The translations under genes and the position numbers were made by a program. Positions 16,280 through 24,960 of a stretch of DNA of 64,000 bases are shown one piece after another. This DNA comes from UBA5793 sp039794345 (lineage in GTDB: Bacteria > Planctomycetota > Phycisphaerae > Phycisphaerales > UBA5793). The notes beneath the pieces were generated by a model. That model was not told the DNA's origin. It saw nothing but the letters and a program-made list of their open reading frames with translations, and searched no databases. Numbering within the stretch: position 1 is the stretch's first letter; each line of letters begins with the position of its first letter. The stretch spans positions 1 through 64,000 of the forward strand of contig JBDIVQ010000005.1 of assembly GCA_039794345.1 (NCBI GenBank), read 5' to 3'.

Positions 16280-17911
16280 ATGACGATCCATTTTTCGTGG
16301 ACCGCCGTGATCGCTGCAGCAATCATCGGAGGCGGTGGTGCCATCTCACCGGGACAAGTCACTGATGGATACGCCCAGTGGCGCGGCGCCTCACTCACTG
16401 CTGTTGAGAGCGGCAAGGAAGGCCATCCCGCCAACTGCGTCTGGCTTCGCCGTTTCGATCCTCCCAGGCGCGAACTTCTCATCTCCCTGCTCCCGGTGGG
16501 CGAACTCTGGTCCATCTGGACGCCGGGTCTGGGCGTGCTTCGCCTTCCCGTCGATCTGCCCCTCTACCTCACGACCGAGTGCAGCGTGCAGACGAAGGTG
16601 ACGGTCCAGCCCTACGGCTTTTCCATCAACTACACGGTCAGCAACCGCACCGGCGTGGAGCAGCCCCTGCCCACGCTCCAGGTGCCCGGCCACGCGCTCG
16701 GCAGCGCCATCGAGCATCTCGATCATCGCGTCGGGAGTGTCTGGGAGGCGTTTGACGCCGGCAACGGCGAGCAGTTCTCCTCCCGCAAGGCGCCCTACCC
16801 CGAGTCGCTCTACTCACCGGTCATCATCATTCGCGACGGGCGCTTCGCGCTGGGGGCCTCGCTCGAGTACGACGTCTTGCGCTATCGGCACCAGGTGCGC
16901 ACGCACGTCTACCGCGGTTCGCTGAGCAGCCCGTACGGCACGCACTGGACGACGCGGTTCTACCTCGACGGGACGCTGCCCCACGGCGCCTCCCGCACCT
17001 ACGTCATCAACGTCTGGTACAACGAGCCGCAGGACTGGATTCATACCATGCGGCCCTATCGCAAGTTCCTCGAGTCGGAGTACGGCCAGGTCCGCTACCA
17101 GCAGGACATGCGCCCGGTCTACCTCGTGCAACTTGGAGACACCCGCCGCCTCGCCGGCGACAATCGCCGCGGATTCAATGGTCAGCGCGCCGACATGTTC
17201 GGCTTCCGCAACGACGTCACCAACATCATCAACACGTGCCTCGACGGCGGATACCGCCGCGCCATGGTGCGAACCTGCGCCGGGGTCTACTACGTCAACC
17301 GGCAGAACAACTTCCCCCCGCAGATCATGACCGAATGGACGCCGCCAATGCTCCTCACCGGGCACGAGTGGAAGCGCCTCGGCGCCGCCGGCATCGACCT
17401 CCTCTTCTGGTGGGGACGAAGCGGCCAGATCGCCGAACGCTGGGACGACGACGTTCTCGACCACTTCGATCCCACGAATCCCGAGCATGCGGCGCGCATG
17501 CTTCGCGAATGGACCGGCGCGATCAATGTCGGGGCGTCCGGGCTGGGGCTTGACAAGTTCACCCAACTCATGCCGTGGGAGGCCTTCCCCTGGCTGGAGA
17601 CGCTGTTTGCCCTCAAGCCCGACGCCCGCTTCGTCGCCGAGCCCGCCGCCTACGACATCCTCAACATCAACCTCCCTACTTTCCTCTACTCCGAGGACGT
17701 GCGCGATCAACCGCACCTGCTCGCGGACTTTCTCGTGCCCGGCCGGGAGATGTGGGTCGAACTCGGCGGCGAGGATGTTGACCTGACGCGCGCGATTGAA
17801 CTGATCTTCAACGGCTACACAATCGTCGCCAACACGGAGCTGTTCGATGCCGAGGACCTGATGGAGGCCGTTCGCCGCGCCCAGGGCTGCGGCAACGCCC
17901 CCGGACCGTAG
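16280..17911 (+). CDS. Secreted protein of unknown function (543 aa)
   Basis: I do not recognise a characterised family. The protein opens with a signal peptide (MTIHFSWTAVIAAAIIGGGG). Its first half is beta-rich (LPVGELWSIWTPGLGVLRLP, VQPYGFSINYTVSNRTG). The second half has alternating helices and strands with motifs such as LLFWWGRSGQIAERWD and NVGASGLGLDKFTQLMPWEAFPWL, suggestive of a TIM-barrel, glycosidase-like fold. The start ATG at 16280 follows the purine-rich AGGGGG. It is monocistronic, divergent from the flavoprotein gene and convergent with the pseudouridine synthase gene 24 bases downstream. A carbohydrate-active role is a guess from the general look. Confidence 0.8.
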   Translation: MTIHFSWTAVIAAAIIGGGGAISPGQVTDGYAQWRGASLTAVESGKEGHPANCVWLRRFDPPRRELLISLLPVGELWSIWTPGLGVLRLPVDLPLYLTTECSVQTKVTVQPYGFSINYTVSNRTGVEQPLPTLQVPGHALGSAIEHLDHRVGSVWEAFDAGNGEQFSSRKAPYPESLYSPVIIIRDGRFALGASLEYDVLRYRHQVRTHVYRGSLSSPYGTHWTTRFYLDGTLPHGASRTYVINVWYNEPQDWIHTMRPYRKFLESEYGQVRYQQDMRPVYLVQLGDTRRLAGDNRRGFNGQRADMFGFRNDVTNIINTCLDGGYRRAMVRTCAGVYYVNRQNNFPPQIMTEWTPPMLLTGHEWKRLGAAGIDLLFWWGRSGQIAERWDDDVLDHFDPTNPEHAARMLREWTGAINVGASGLGLDKFTQLMPWEAFPWLETLFALKPDARFVAEPAAYDILNINLPTFLYSEDVRDQPHLLADFLVPGREMWVELGGEDVDLTRAIELIFNGYTIVANTELFDAEDLMEAVRRAQGCGNAPGP

Positions 17912-17935
17912 CCGCACCGGTTGATCTCCTGCGAG

Positions 17936-18628
17936 TTACGGCTCGGTCCACGCCCTGGGGATCGGCGCTTCAATCACGACGCCGTCGAGGGCAAGGCGCC
18001 ACGCGTGCAGCCCGAAGCGGCCCGGCCATGCCTGGCCTTCGTAGAGCGGATCGCCGCGCAGGGGATGGCCGAGATGCGCCAGCCCGGCACGAATCTGGTG
18101 TCGCCGGCCGGGACCGATGATCTCGACCTCCAGCAGCGTATGACCATCCAGACTTCGCAGCGCGCGCCACCGGCACCGGCCGCGCTGCGCCTCGTCGCCG
18201 CGCGGCGATACGAGGATCTTCTTTGAGCGCCGGTGACGCGACCGGAAGAACAAGTCGAACGACCCATCGCCGATCTCCCCCTGCGCCTGCGCGAGGTAGA
18301 CCTTTGACAACCCCCGTCGCCTGCCCTGCACCATGGCGCGCAGGCGTTCGAGCGCCTCGACCGAGCGCGCCGCCAGCACGCAGCCGGACGTGAGTTGGTC
18401 GAGGCGGTGCGCCAGGCCGCCTTCCGGCAGTTCGCGCTGATCAGGCCGCTGTCGGACGAGCCACTCCTCGAGGACCGGCGCGGCCTCGGCCGCCCTCTCG
18501 TCCTCGCAACCTCCCTCAATCGCTCGCCCTCCCGCGCGCACGCAATGCCACCCGCCGGGCTTGTTGACAACGAGCCACTCGCTGGTTTCGTGAAGGACGA
18601 CGGGTTGGTCGGAGGGGGAGTCCGGCAT
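17936..18628 (-). CDS. RluA-family pseudouridine synthase
   Basis: This 230-residue enzyme has the family's catalytic segment AHRLDQLTSGC, with the conserved Asp that attacks the uridine ring. An N-terminal NKPGGWHCV block and the C-terminal RRHQIRAGLAHLGHPLRGDPLY motif are also typical of the RluA/RluC/RluD group. There is no N-terminal S4 domain, so it is a short form. It probably isomerises uridine in rRNA or tRNA; the target cannot be told from sequence. It is convergent with the secreted-protein gene and divergent from comF (89 bases). Confidence 0.88.
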   Translation of the reverse strand: MPDSPSDQPVVLHETSEWLVVNKPGGWHCVRAGGRAIEGGCEDERAAEAAPVLEEWLVRQRPDQRELPEGGLAHRLDQLTSGCVLAARSVEALERLRAMVQGRRRGLSKVYLAQAQGEIGDGSFDLFFRSRHRRSKKILVSPRGDEAQRGRCRWRALRSLDGHTLLEVEIIGPGRRHQIRAGLAHLGHPLRGDPLYEGQAWPGRFGLHAWRLALDGVVIEAPIPRAWTEP

Positions 18629-18717
18629 GGTCGCGGCCTGCCCGATTATCGCGGGCCGCGCTCGTCCTGCCCGGTCGTGCGGATGAACGGGCGCCGGGGC
18701 GGCGGTATGCTCATGGC

Positions 18718-19599
18718 ATGAGCCGGCGGCTATTGAGCCTGGGTGAGGCGATCGAGTGCATCGAGGATCGCTGGATCGGTCTTCGCCGGCCCCACCCGCA
18801 GCGCCTCTTCCGCGGCGGCGCTCACCCCTCGAACTCGCTCGCTGCGCCCTTCCGCGTCGATCAGCCAGCGACCGACTACTGCCCGCGCTGCGGTTCCTCG
18901 GTGGGCGGAGGTGAGTTCATCGAGGGCGCCGGGTGCGGCTCCTGCCGGCGACGGCGGCACCCATGGGAGCGCCTCGTCCGTCTCGGCCGCTTCGAGGGCG
19001 ACCTGCGCGAGTGGATTCACGAGATCAAGTTCAACGCCTGGGACGCGATGGGCGTCGAACTCGGCCGCATCCTCGGCGGTCGCCTTCACGAGGCCGGCGT
19101 CGAGGCCGATGCGATCGTGCCCGTGCCCGTTTCACCGTGGCGGCGGTGGCGGCGCGGCATCGACCACACGCGCACAATTGCCGGCGGCGTTGCATCGGTC
19201 CTTCGCCTGCCCGTGGTCGGCGCCATGAAGCGCCGGGGCCGTCCGCCGCAGCGAGCCGTCCCCGCCTCGCAGCGGCGCGACAACGTGCGCGGCGCCTTCT
19301 CGATGCGCCGCTGGCACGGGCTGGACGGTTGCCGGATCATCCTCATCGACGACGTGACGACAACGCGCGCGACGCTCACCGAAGCCTGCAACACTCTCCG
19401 CGCCGCCGGCGTCGATTCGATCATCGCCGCCGTTCTGGCCGTCACGGAGGCCTCGCGTGCGCGGCCCGCCTCGGCTGCGGCGGACGCCTGCGGTGAACCC
19501 CTCATTGAAGTGAAGGGCGATGGCGTGCCCGCGGCGCCTCCGATACCATCGCCGTCAACGGCGGCGCCGCCCTCGCCCCGTTCGGGAGTTTCGCCATGA
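18718..19599 (+). CDS. ComF-family phosphoribosyltransferase-like protein
   Basis: This 293-residue protein has an N-terminal zinc-ribbon-like segment (CPRCGSS and CGSCRRR at residues about 59-82). A ComF-type core follows (EWIHEIKFNAWDAMG, AIVPVPVSPWRRWRRGIDHT) with the PRPP-binding loop RIILIDDVTTTRATLTEA. ComF proteins assist DNA uptake in some bacteria, but family members are widespread and not all are tied to competence. A ComEA-like protein and a prepilin peptidase elsewhere in the window make a DNA-uptake role plausible. The Pro/Ser-rich tail runs into the next gene, which starts within a 4-base overlap. Confidence 0.85.
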   Translation: MSRRLLSLGEAIECIEDRWIGLRRPHPQRLFRGGAHPSNSLAAPFRVDQPATDYCPRCGSSVGGGEFIEGAGCGSCRRRRHPWERLVRLGRFEGDLREWIHEIKFNAWDAMGVELGRILGGRLHEAGVEADAIVPVPVSPWRRWRRGIDHTRTIAGGVASVLRLPVVGAMKRRGRPPQRAVPASQRRDNVRGAFSMRRWHGLDGCRIILIDDVTTTRATLTEACNTLRAAGVDSIIAAVLAVTEASRARPASAAADACGEPLIEVKGDGVPAAPPIPSPSTAAPPSPRSGVSP

Positions 19600-20741
19600 C
19601 ATCAGAACGCCTCCCGCCCGAGCCGCTGATCGAACCGGAAGTGGCCGAGCCGATCGAGCGCGAGGATCGCGCTGCCGCCCGACTCCACGAGCAGGCCACG
19701 CGCCGTCAGAGCCAAGCCGCGGAGAAGCCGGTGAGTTTCGGCCGGCAGATGCTCCAACTCGTCCTCATCCCCGCGCTGATCGTCGGCGGGATCTTCGCCG
19801 TCTGGCTCATCGTCATCTCCCTTGGCGGGCAGGCGCAAAGCCTCGAGCACATCCTTAACCGCCTGAGCACCACCGGCGGCGCGCTCCCCGCCGATCAGGA
19901 ACGCGCCCGCGCCGCCCTGAGCCTGCTCAGCGCCATCGAAGACGCGACGGGGCAGTACGGCACGCCGCTCACCCCGGAGGACCGCGCCAAACTCGTCGAG
20001 CAACTCCCCGCGATCGCGCGCCTGCACCGCGGCGGACACGAAGAACTCTGCCGGGCCATCATGGGCACGCTCGGCCTGCTCGCCGAGCCGGCGACGGTTC
20101 CCGTCTTTGCCGAGTTCCTCGAGTCCTCCAGCGAGACGGACTGGTTCGCGGCCGTCTCAGGCCTGCACGGCTGGCGCGGCGACATGACCGTGCTGCGCCC
20201 GCTCACGGCCGATCTGCTTAACGTCCTGCGCCGCGCGCCGCGGCCGCCGGCCAATCCGCGCGAGGACAGGCCGATTCACTCACTGGCCTCGATCACGATG
20301 TCGGTGCTCGCTGTCGTCGCCGACCCGGCCGACGCGGACGTGCGCGACGCCTTGAGTCGGGAGATGCAGGATTCAACCGGCGCCAACCGCGACCTCGCGT
20401 GGAACGCCGGCTGCGCGCTGGCGGTGCTGGGCGACGATCGCGGCCTGCCGGTGGTCCTCTCGCTGCTCGATCGCGCCTGGCTGGCCGAGCAGTGGTACGA
20501 CCCGCGAAGCCCGGAGCGCGGCCGCCTCGACCGCGCCTCGCAGCGCAAGATCATCGCCAGCACGATCAACGTCATCGTCGGCTTCGACCCGAGACTCGAA
20601 GGCTTCGCCGTGCGCATCGAGGATGAACGGGTGTGGGCGATGATCGGGCAGATCGCTGACACCGACCCCGACGCGGAAATCCGAACCCTCGCGAAAGCAG
20701 CGCTGACGGCCCGCGAGGCGCAGGGCGGGGCGGATCGGTGA
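19596..20741 (+). CDS. Membrane-anchored HEAT-like repeat protein, function unknown
   Basis: This 381-residue protein has a charged N-terminal tail, one membrane segment (residues about 53-76, LQLVLIPALIVGGIFAVWLI) and a long helical domain. The domain's spaced units (LGLLAEPATVPVFAEFLESS, AGCALAVLGDDRGLPVVLSL, IRTLAKAALTA) look like HEAT repeats. Such domains usually bind partner proteins. The start overlaps the comF stop by 4 bases, so translation is probably coupled. No catalytic motif seen. Confidence 0.8.
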   Translation: MTSERLPPEPLIEPEVAEPIEREDRAAARLHEQATRRQSQAAEKPVSFGRQMLQLVLIPALIVGGIFAVWLIVISLGGQAQSLEHILNRLSTTGGALPADQERARAALSLLSAIEDATGQYGTPLTPEDRAKLVEQLPAIARLHRGGHEELCRAIMGTLGLLAEPATVPVFAEFLESSSETDWFAAVSGLHGWRGDMTVLRPLTADLLNVLRRAPRPPANPREDRPIHSLASITMSVLAVVADPADADVRDALSREMQDSTGANRDLAWNAGCALAVLGDDRGLPVVLSLLDRAWLAEQWYDPRSPERGRLDRASQRKIIASTINVIVGFDPRLEGFAVRIEDERVWAMIGQIADTDPDAEIRTLAKAALTAREAQGGADR

Positions 20742-21660
20742 TCGCGGCGGACTGACTCACGCGGCTCTCTCCGGGGGAGCGGATCAAGCCGCCGACTGAG
20801 TTACAGTCCAGTGTTCTGCTCCGATTCTCGCGCGACTCCTGCGCCTCTTCGCGGCCGTTGATCTTTCACGCGCGAGACGCCCATGCTCCGTGGCAATGCC
20901 TGAGGGAGTCCACGGCCGCAGCACTGGCCTGCCAGACGATCGCTGCGCTATCTCTCCAAAGCCAGGTCCGCGGCGAGCGAGCCCGTTCCCCGACGGGCGA
21001 GAACCGTCTCGATGACACCTGCGCAGGGGCCTTCGGCCTGCTCGAGGCGGCGCTGCTCGCGGAAGGCGCCCATGACGTCATCGAGGCGCGCGCCGGGCGG
21101 CCGGATGGTCCGCGGCGCCGGTGTCGGCTCTCCGGCCTCGCGAGCGCCGTTTCTGCTGGGCCTCTCATTCGTCTCACGTTCAGTGTCGTCGGTTTGCGCC
21201 GGCGTGCAGGGCACCTCGACGGGGCGCGCTGCGGCGCTCAGATGCGTCTCGTGCGATTGAGTGGACAATGGACCATCTCCCTTTCTCCGGTTCGTCGAGT
21301 TCAGCGCGGATTCCCGCGAAGCGATGCCGGCCCGTCCTCCCCTCACGGCGGACAGGCCTGAACCCGCGGCGCACAACGCGAGACGATCTCGGTCGTCGCC
21401 GTCGTGACAACGGGAACCCGGCGCTGAACTCAGGTTTTCTCCGATCCTCCAGCCGAACATGGCTTCCCCGACGGGGAGCATGGCCGACGCCGCAGCGGGG
21501 CGGCAAGTCCGTTTATCGACCGGAGCCGCTGCGGAGCATCATGCGAAATCCTCATGAAGCGCGGCAATGGGCCTCGCTTGGGGGTTTACCCTCGACACGG
21601 CATTCGGCGCAGCGCGAACGCGGTGGATCGCGTGTGGATGAACTGCGGCTAGGATGGTGC
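20742..21660. other. Long gene-poor stretch between the HEAT-like and DinB-like genes
   Basis: This 919-bp stretch lacks a recognisable gene. The only coding candidate is a minus-strand frame at 20948-21268. The dodecamer GGGGGTTTACCC at 21580-21591, 69 bases upstream of the DinB-like gene, also occurs at 16034-16045. Nothing else stands out. Confidence 0.5.
20948..21268 (-). CDS. Possible small protein (106 aa), unrecognised
   Basis: A minus-strand frame can start at TTG 21268 with GGGAGA about 9 bases upstream. The C-terminal half reads like a genuine helical protein (ARLDDVMGAFREQRRLEQAE, CAGVIETVLARRGTGSLAAD). The N-terminal half is low-complexity and rich in Thr, Pro and charged residues. 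The frame stays open further upstream, but without a better start. I cannot assign a family, and the frame may be fortuitous in GC-rich DNA. Confidence 0.35.
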   Translation of the reverse strand: MSTQSHETHLSAAARPVEVPCTPAQTDDTERETNERPSRNGAREAGEPTPAPRTIRPPGARLDDVMGAFREQRRLEQAEGPCAGVIETVLARRGTGSLAADLALER

Positions 21661-22185
21661 ATGAACGCCGACGCTCTCGTCGCCTCGCTGATTCGATTCC
21701 CGGCCATTCTGCGAGCGCTGATTGCGCCGCTCGACGATGCGACGCTGCGGCGGCGCGGCGGCGCGGAGGGGACTTCATGGTCCATCCTGGAGATTCTCTG
21801 TCACCTCGCCGACGAAGAGGTTGAGGACTTTCGTCCGCGACTCGAACTCACCCTGCGCGATCCGGCCGCGGACTGGCCGAAGATCGATCCCGAGGGCGCC
21901 GCTCGAACGAGGCGCTACCAGGAGCAGGATCCGCGCCACGCGCTGGAGCGATTCACCGCAGCCCGCGCGGCGAACGTGGAGTGGCTGACGTCGCTGACCG
22001 CGGTGAACTGGTTGCAGGCCGTCGAGCACCCGCGTCTCGGCTCGCTGCGCGCCGGGGATCTGCTCGCTTCCTGGGCGGCTCACGATCTGCTCCATCTGCG
22101 CCAGATCACCAAGCGCCTCTACGAGTCGGCGGGCGCCGCGGCGGGAGAGTTCGACACGGGCTATGCCGGGGCCTGGACGGCCTGA
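21661..22185 (+). CDS. DinB-like four-helix-bundle protein
   Basis: This 174-residue protein starts MNADALVASLIRFPAILRAL; the in-frame sequence upstream is not protein-like. It shows the DinB/YfiT pattern: WSILEILCHLADEE with the first metal His after the opening helix, and AAHDLLHLRQITK with the two C-terminal His residues. Such proteins are metal-binding, often thiol- or stress-linked enzymes, and their substrates are mostly unknown. It stands alone on the plus strand upstream of the feo operon. Confidence 0.8.
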   Translation: MNADALVASLIRFPAILRALIAPLDDATLRRRGGAEGTSWSILEILCHLADEEVEDFRPRLELTLRDPAADWPKIDPEGAARTRRYQEQDPRHALERFTAARAANVEWLTSLTAVNWLQAVEHPRLGSLRAGDLLASWAAHDLLHLRQITKRLYESAGAAAGEFDTGYAGAWTA

Positions 22186-22334
22186 TGCCCCGAGGGGCCG
22201 ATGCAACCGGATCGGGGAAGCACCCTAAAAGAGATGCGCCGGTCTGTTTATGGTGAGTTGCACGCTGTTTTTGGTGTCAAAATGGGAGGTTGGAGTGGAG
22301 AGGCCCTCCTCGATGTGCTATGAATACGGGTGTG

Positions 22335-22353
22335 ATTGAGAACCAATCTCAAT
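22335..22353. promoter_or_regulatory. Fur-box-like palindrome upstream of feoA
   Basis: A perfect 7-bp inverted repeat ATTGAGA / TCTCAAT flanks ACCAA. Its TGAGA-N5-TCTCA core resembles ferric-uptake-regulator (Fur) operators, which are typically of the TGAGAAT-type palindrome. It lies 26 bases before the feoA start and just downstream of a TATGAA -10-like hexamer (22318-22323). It is consistent with iron repression of feoAB. Binding is inferred. Confidence 0.6.
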
Positions 22354-22379
22354 TGCCGAATGAAGGAGCAGTCCCTCCC

Positions 22380-22667
22380 ATGATCGTTCCGGTCCCCCCA
22401 GCCGCACCCGCCGCCGACCCGGCCGCGCCCCCGGCCTGCATCAGCCTGACGCAACTCGGGCGCGGTCAGTGCGCCACCTTTTACAAGGCGGACCTGCGCT
22501 GCGAGGACTGCGACATGCTCAACGCGATGGGCATGACGGATCGCTGTCAACTCAAGATCTGCAAGATCGGCGACCCGTGGATTGTGCAGGTGAAGTCCAC
22601 GCGCATCGGTCTTTCCAAGCGCCTGGCGCAGCGCATCTTCGTGCTGCCGCCGTCGATCCGTCCGTAG
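22380..22667 (+). CDS. feoA: Ferrous iron transport protein A (FeoA)
   Basis: This 95-residue protein has a Pro/Ala-rich N-terminus followed by an SH3-like FeoA domain (ISLTQLGRGQCATFYKADL, NAMGMTDRCQLKICKIGDPW, RIGLSKRLAQRIFV). FeoA binds FeoB at the cytosolic side and modulates ferrous iron import. The ATG at 22380 is preferred over one at 22320 because AAGGAG precedes it and the upstream start would put the Fur-box-like palindrome inside the gene. feoB starts 1 base after the stop. An unusual extra Cys pair (CEDC) lies in the domain. Confidence 0.88.
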   Translation: MIVPVPPAAPAADPAAPPACISLTQLGRGQCATFYKADLRCEDCDMLNAMGMTDRCQLKICKIGDPWIVQVKSTRIGLSKRLAQRIFVLPPSIRP

Positions 22668-22668
22668 C

Positions 22669-24747
22669 ATGACGCGCCTCAGCCCGGACAGCGCGAGGGC
22701 CGCCGTCCCAGCCGCGCCTGGCGCGGGCCGGCGAAGCGCGGCCGAGGCGCCCAGGCGCATCGCACTCTTCGGCAACCCCAACACGGGCAAGACGACGCTC
22801 TTCAACCGCCTGTGCGGCCTGCGGGCCAAGACGGCCAACTTCCCCGGCATCACCGCCGAGGCGCGCGTCGGGCACTGCGCCGCCGAAGCGCGCGGCGGAG
22901 CGTCCTTCGAGATCATCGACCTGCCCGGAGTCTACCGCCTGGCGCTCGACGTGCCGGAATCGCGCGTCGGGCGCGACCTCATGGAGGGCAGCGCGCTCTA
23001 CCAGCGGCCCCATGCCGTGCTCATCGTCGTGGACGCCACCAACCTCGCGCGCAATCTCTTCCTCGTGGGCGAACTGCTGGCGCACGGGCTGCCGACCGTC
23101 GTCGCCCTCAACATGACCGACCTCGCCCAGCGCAAGGGATTGACGATCGACGCCGCGCAACTCGCGCGGCACATCGGCTGCCCCGTCGTCGCGACCGTGG
23201 CGCGCAAGGGGACGGGCATTTCCGAGATCAAGCAGGCGCTCAACCGCGAGATCGATCACTTCGAGGCGGCGGCGGCCGGTGTCGCTCCGTCTGTGGCGCA
23301 GAGCATGAAGGCGATCGCTGCTGATCCGGCGCGCCTCGAAGCGTGGGCCGATCACGCCGTCGCGTCGAGCGTGGGCGGGGATGCGGCCGTCGGCGCCGCC
23401 AGCGACACGTTCACGGAGCGCCTCGACAAGGCCTTTACTCATCCGATTCTCGGGCTGCTCATCTTCGCCGCGGTGATGGCGGGTCTCTTCACGGTCATCT
23501 TCCAGATGGCCACGATTCCGATGGACATCATCGAGCGCGTCTTCGGGGCGCTGTCGGAGTGGACGGCCGCGGCCCTGCCCGCCGGGGCGATCAACGATCT
23601 TCTCGCGCAGGGGATCATCGGCGGCGTGGGCGCGACGGTGGTCTTCCTCCCCCAGATCTGCCTGCTCTTTTTTCTCATCAGTCTGCTCGAGGACACAGGC
23701 TATCTCGCGCGTGCGGCGTTCGTGATGGACCGGATCATGTGCCGCTTCGGTCTGCCGGGGCAGGCGTTTGTGCCCCTGCTTTCCAGCCACGCCTGCGCCC
23801 TGCCCGGCATCATGTCCACGAAACTGATTCCGGATCGACACGACCGGCTGGCGACGATCCTCGTGGCGCCGTTCATGAGTTGCTCGGCCCGCGTGCCGGT
23901 GTACGTTCTCCTGACGAGCATGCTGTTTCGAGACCGGCCGTGGCTGGCGGGTCTGGCGTTCTTCGGATGCTACCTGCTCGGCGCGGGCGCGGGGCTGGTG
24001 AGCGCGCTGATCGCGCGTCGCACGATTCTGCGCGGCCGCTCGCGGCCGATGGTCCTGGAACTGCCCTCCTACAAGTTGCCGGCGCTGCGCACGGCGTTGT
24101 GGGCGACGATTGACCGCGGTGTTGTCTTTCTGAAGAACGCGGGCACGATCATTCTTGCCATCTGCATCGTGCTCTGGTGGCTGAGCGCCTATCCGGTGGC
24201 GGATCCCCCGCCGGAGGCGGTGGCGCTGCGGCAGGAGGCAGCGCAGGTCGCGCCGCTCGACGAGGCGCGCGCCGGCGAGTTGAGGGCGCAGGCGGAGGCG
24301 CTGGAATCGAGCCACGCCACGCGGCAGAGTTACGCCGGCCGCCTCGGCCGCCTCGCGCAGCCGGTCTTCGCGCCGCTGGGCTATGACTGGCAACTGACCA
24401 TCGGAGTGATGACGAGTTTCGCGGCGCGCGAGGTCTTCGTTTCGACGATGGCCGTGCTCCTCACCGGAGATCCGGAGGCCGACGTGGCCGAAGACCCCGG
24501 ACTCATCGACCGTATCCGCGCCGCGAGGCGCGACGACGGAGCGACGCCCGTCTTCACCCCCGCGACGAGCGCCAGCCTGCTCGTTTTCTTCGTGCTCGCG
24601 ATGCAGTGCCTTCCGACGCTGGCGGTGACGCGGCGCGAGACGGGCAGTTGGAAGTGGGCGGGGCTGCAACTGGCGTACATGTCGGGCGTGGCGTGGATCG
24701 CGGCCCTGCTGACCTTTCAGAGTCTGCGCGCCCTGGGGGTGTCGTGA
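22669..24747 (+). CDS. feoB: Ferrous iron transporter FeoB
   Basis: This 692-residue Fe(II) importer of the cytoplasmic membrane has an N-terminal G-protein domain with G1 GNPNTGKTT, G3 DLPGVYRL and G4 NMTDLAQ. A helical regulatory stretch and then multiple membrane helices follow. The Gate motifs typical of FeoB are visible around LLSSHACALPGIMSTKLI and FMSCSARVPVYVLL, with the metal-linked Cys residues present. It overlaps the next small gene by one base (TGATG) and is likely controlled by the Fur-like box upstream of feoA. Confidence 0.95.
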   Translation: MTRLSPDSARAAVPAAPGAGRRSAAEAPRRIALFGNPNTGKTTLFNRLCGLRAKTANFPGITAEARVGHCAAEARGGASFEIIDLPGVYRLALDVPESRVGRDLMEGSALYQRPHAVLIVVDATNLARNLFLVGELLAHGLPTVVALNMTDLAQRKGLTIDAAQLARHIGCPVVATVARKGTGISEIKQALNREIDHFEAAAAGVAPSVAQSMKAIAADPARLEAWADHAVASSVGGDAAVGAASDTFTERLDKAFTHPILGLLIFAAVMAGLFTVIFQMATIPMDIIERVFGALSEWTAAALPAGAINDLLAQGIIGGVGATVVFLPQICLLFFLISLLEDTGYLARAAFVMDRIMCRFGLPGQAFVPLLSSHACALPGIMSTKLIPDRHDRLATILVAPFMSCSARVPVYVLLTSMLFRDRPWLAGLAFFGCYLLGAGAGLVSALIARRTILRGRSRPMVLELPSYKLPALRTALWATIDRGVVFLKNAGTIILAICIVLWWLSAYPVADPPPEAVALRQEAAQVAPLDEARAGELRAQAEALESSHATRQSYAGRLGRLAQPVFAPLGYDWQLTIGVMTSFAAREVFVSTMAVLLTGDPEADVAEDPGLIDRIRAARRDDGATPVFTPATSASLLVFFVLAMQCLPTLAVTRRETGSWKWAGLQLAYMSGVAWIAALLTFQSLRALGVS

Positions 24748-24935
24748 TGCCCGGTCTGCCGCTGGATGACTGGCAGTTCTACGTCGTGAGTGCGGCGTTC
24801 CTCACGGCGGTGTGGCTCATCGCGCGCCCGCTGCTGCCGCGCCGCAACGCCTCGGGAGGATGTCCGAACTGTGCTTCCTCAGCGCCCAAGCGGCCGCGCA
24901 AGACCGGCCTGACCGTCGAGGGCAAGCACCTCTGA
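24747..24935 (+). CDS. FeoB-associated Cys-containing membrane protein
   Basis: This 62-residue protein is translationally coupled to feoB. An N-terminal membrane segment (FYVVSAAFLTAVWLIARPLL) is followed by a GGCPNC motif and a basic tail. This layout matches the FeoB-associated Cys-rich membrane proteins that follow feoB in many genomes, although only one CxxC pair is present here. It presumably assists iron transport; the mechanism is not established. Confidence 0.75.
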   Translation: MPGLPLDDWQFYVVSAAFLTAVWLIARPLLPRRNASGGCPNCASSAPKRPRKTGLTVEGKHL

Positions 24936-24960
24936 AGCGGGCGGTCCAGTGCTCGTGCCG

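Noticed and set aside
22552..24669. Minus-strand frame of 705 codons opposite feoB
   Set aside because: It is a His/Arg-rich low-complexity translation, typical of antisense to a GC-rich gene. FeoB on the plus strand is unambiguous.
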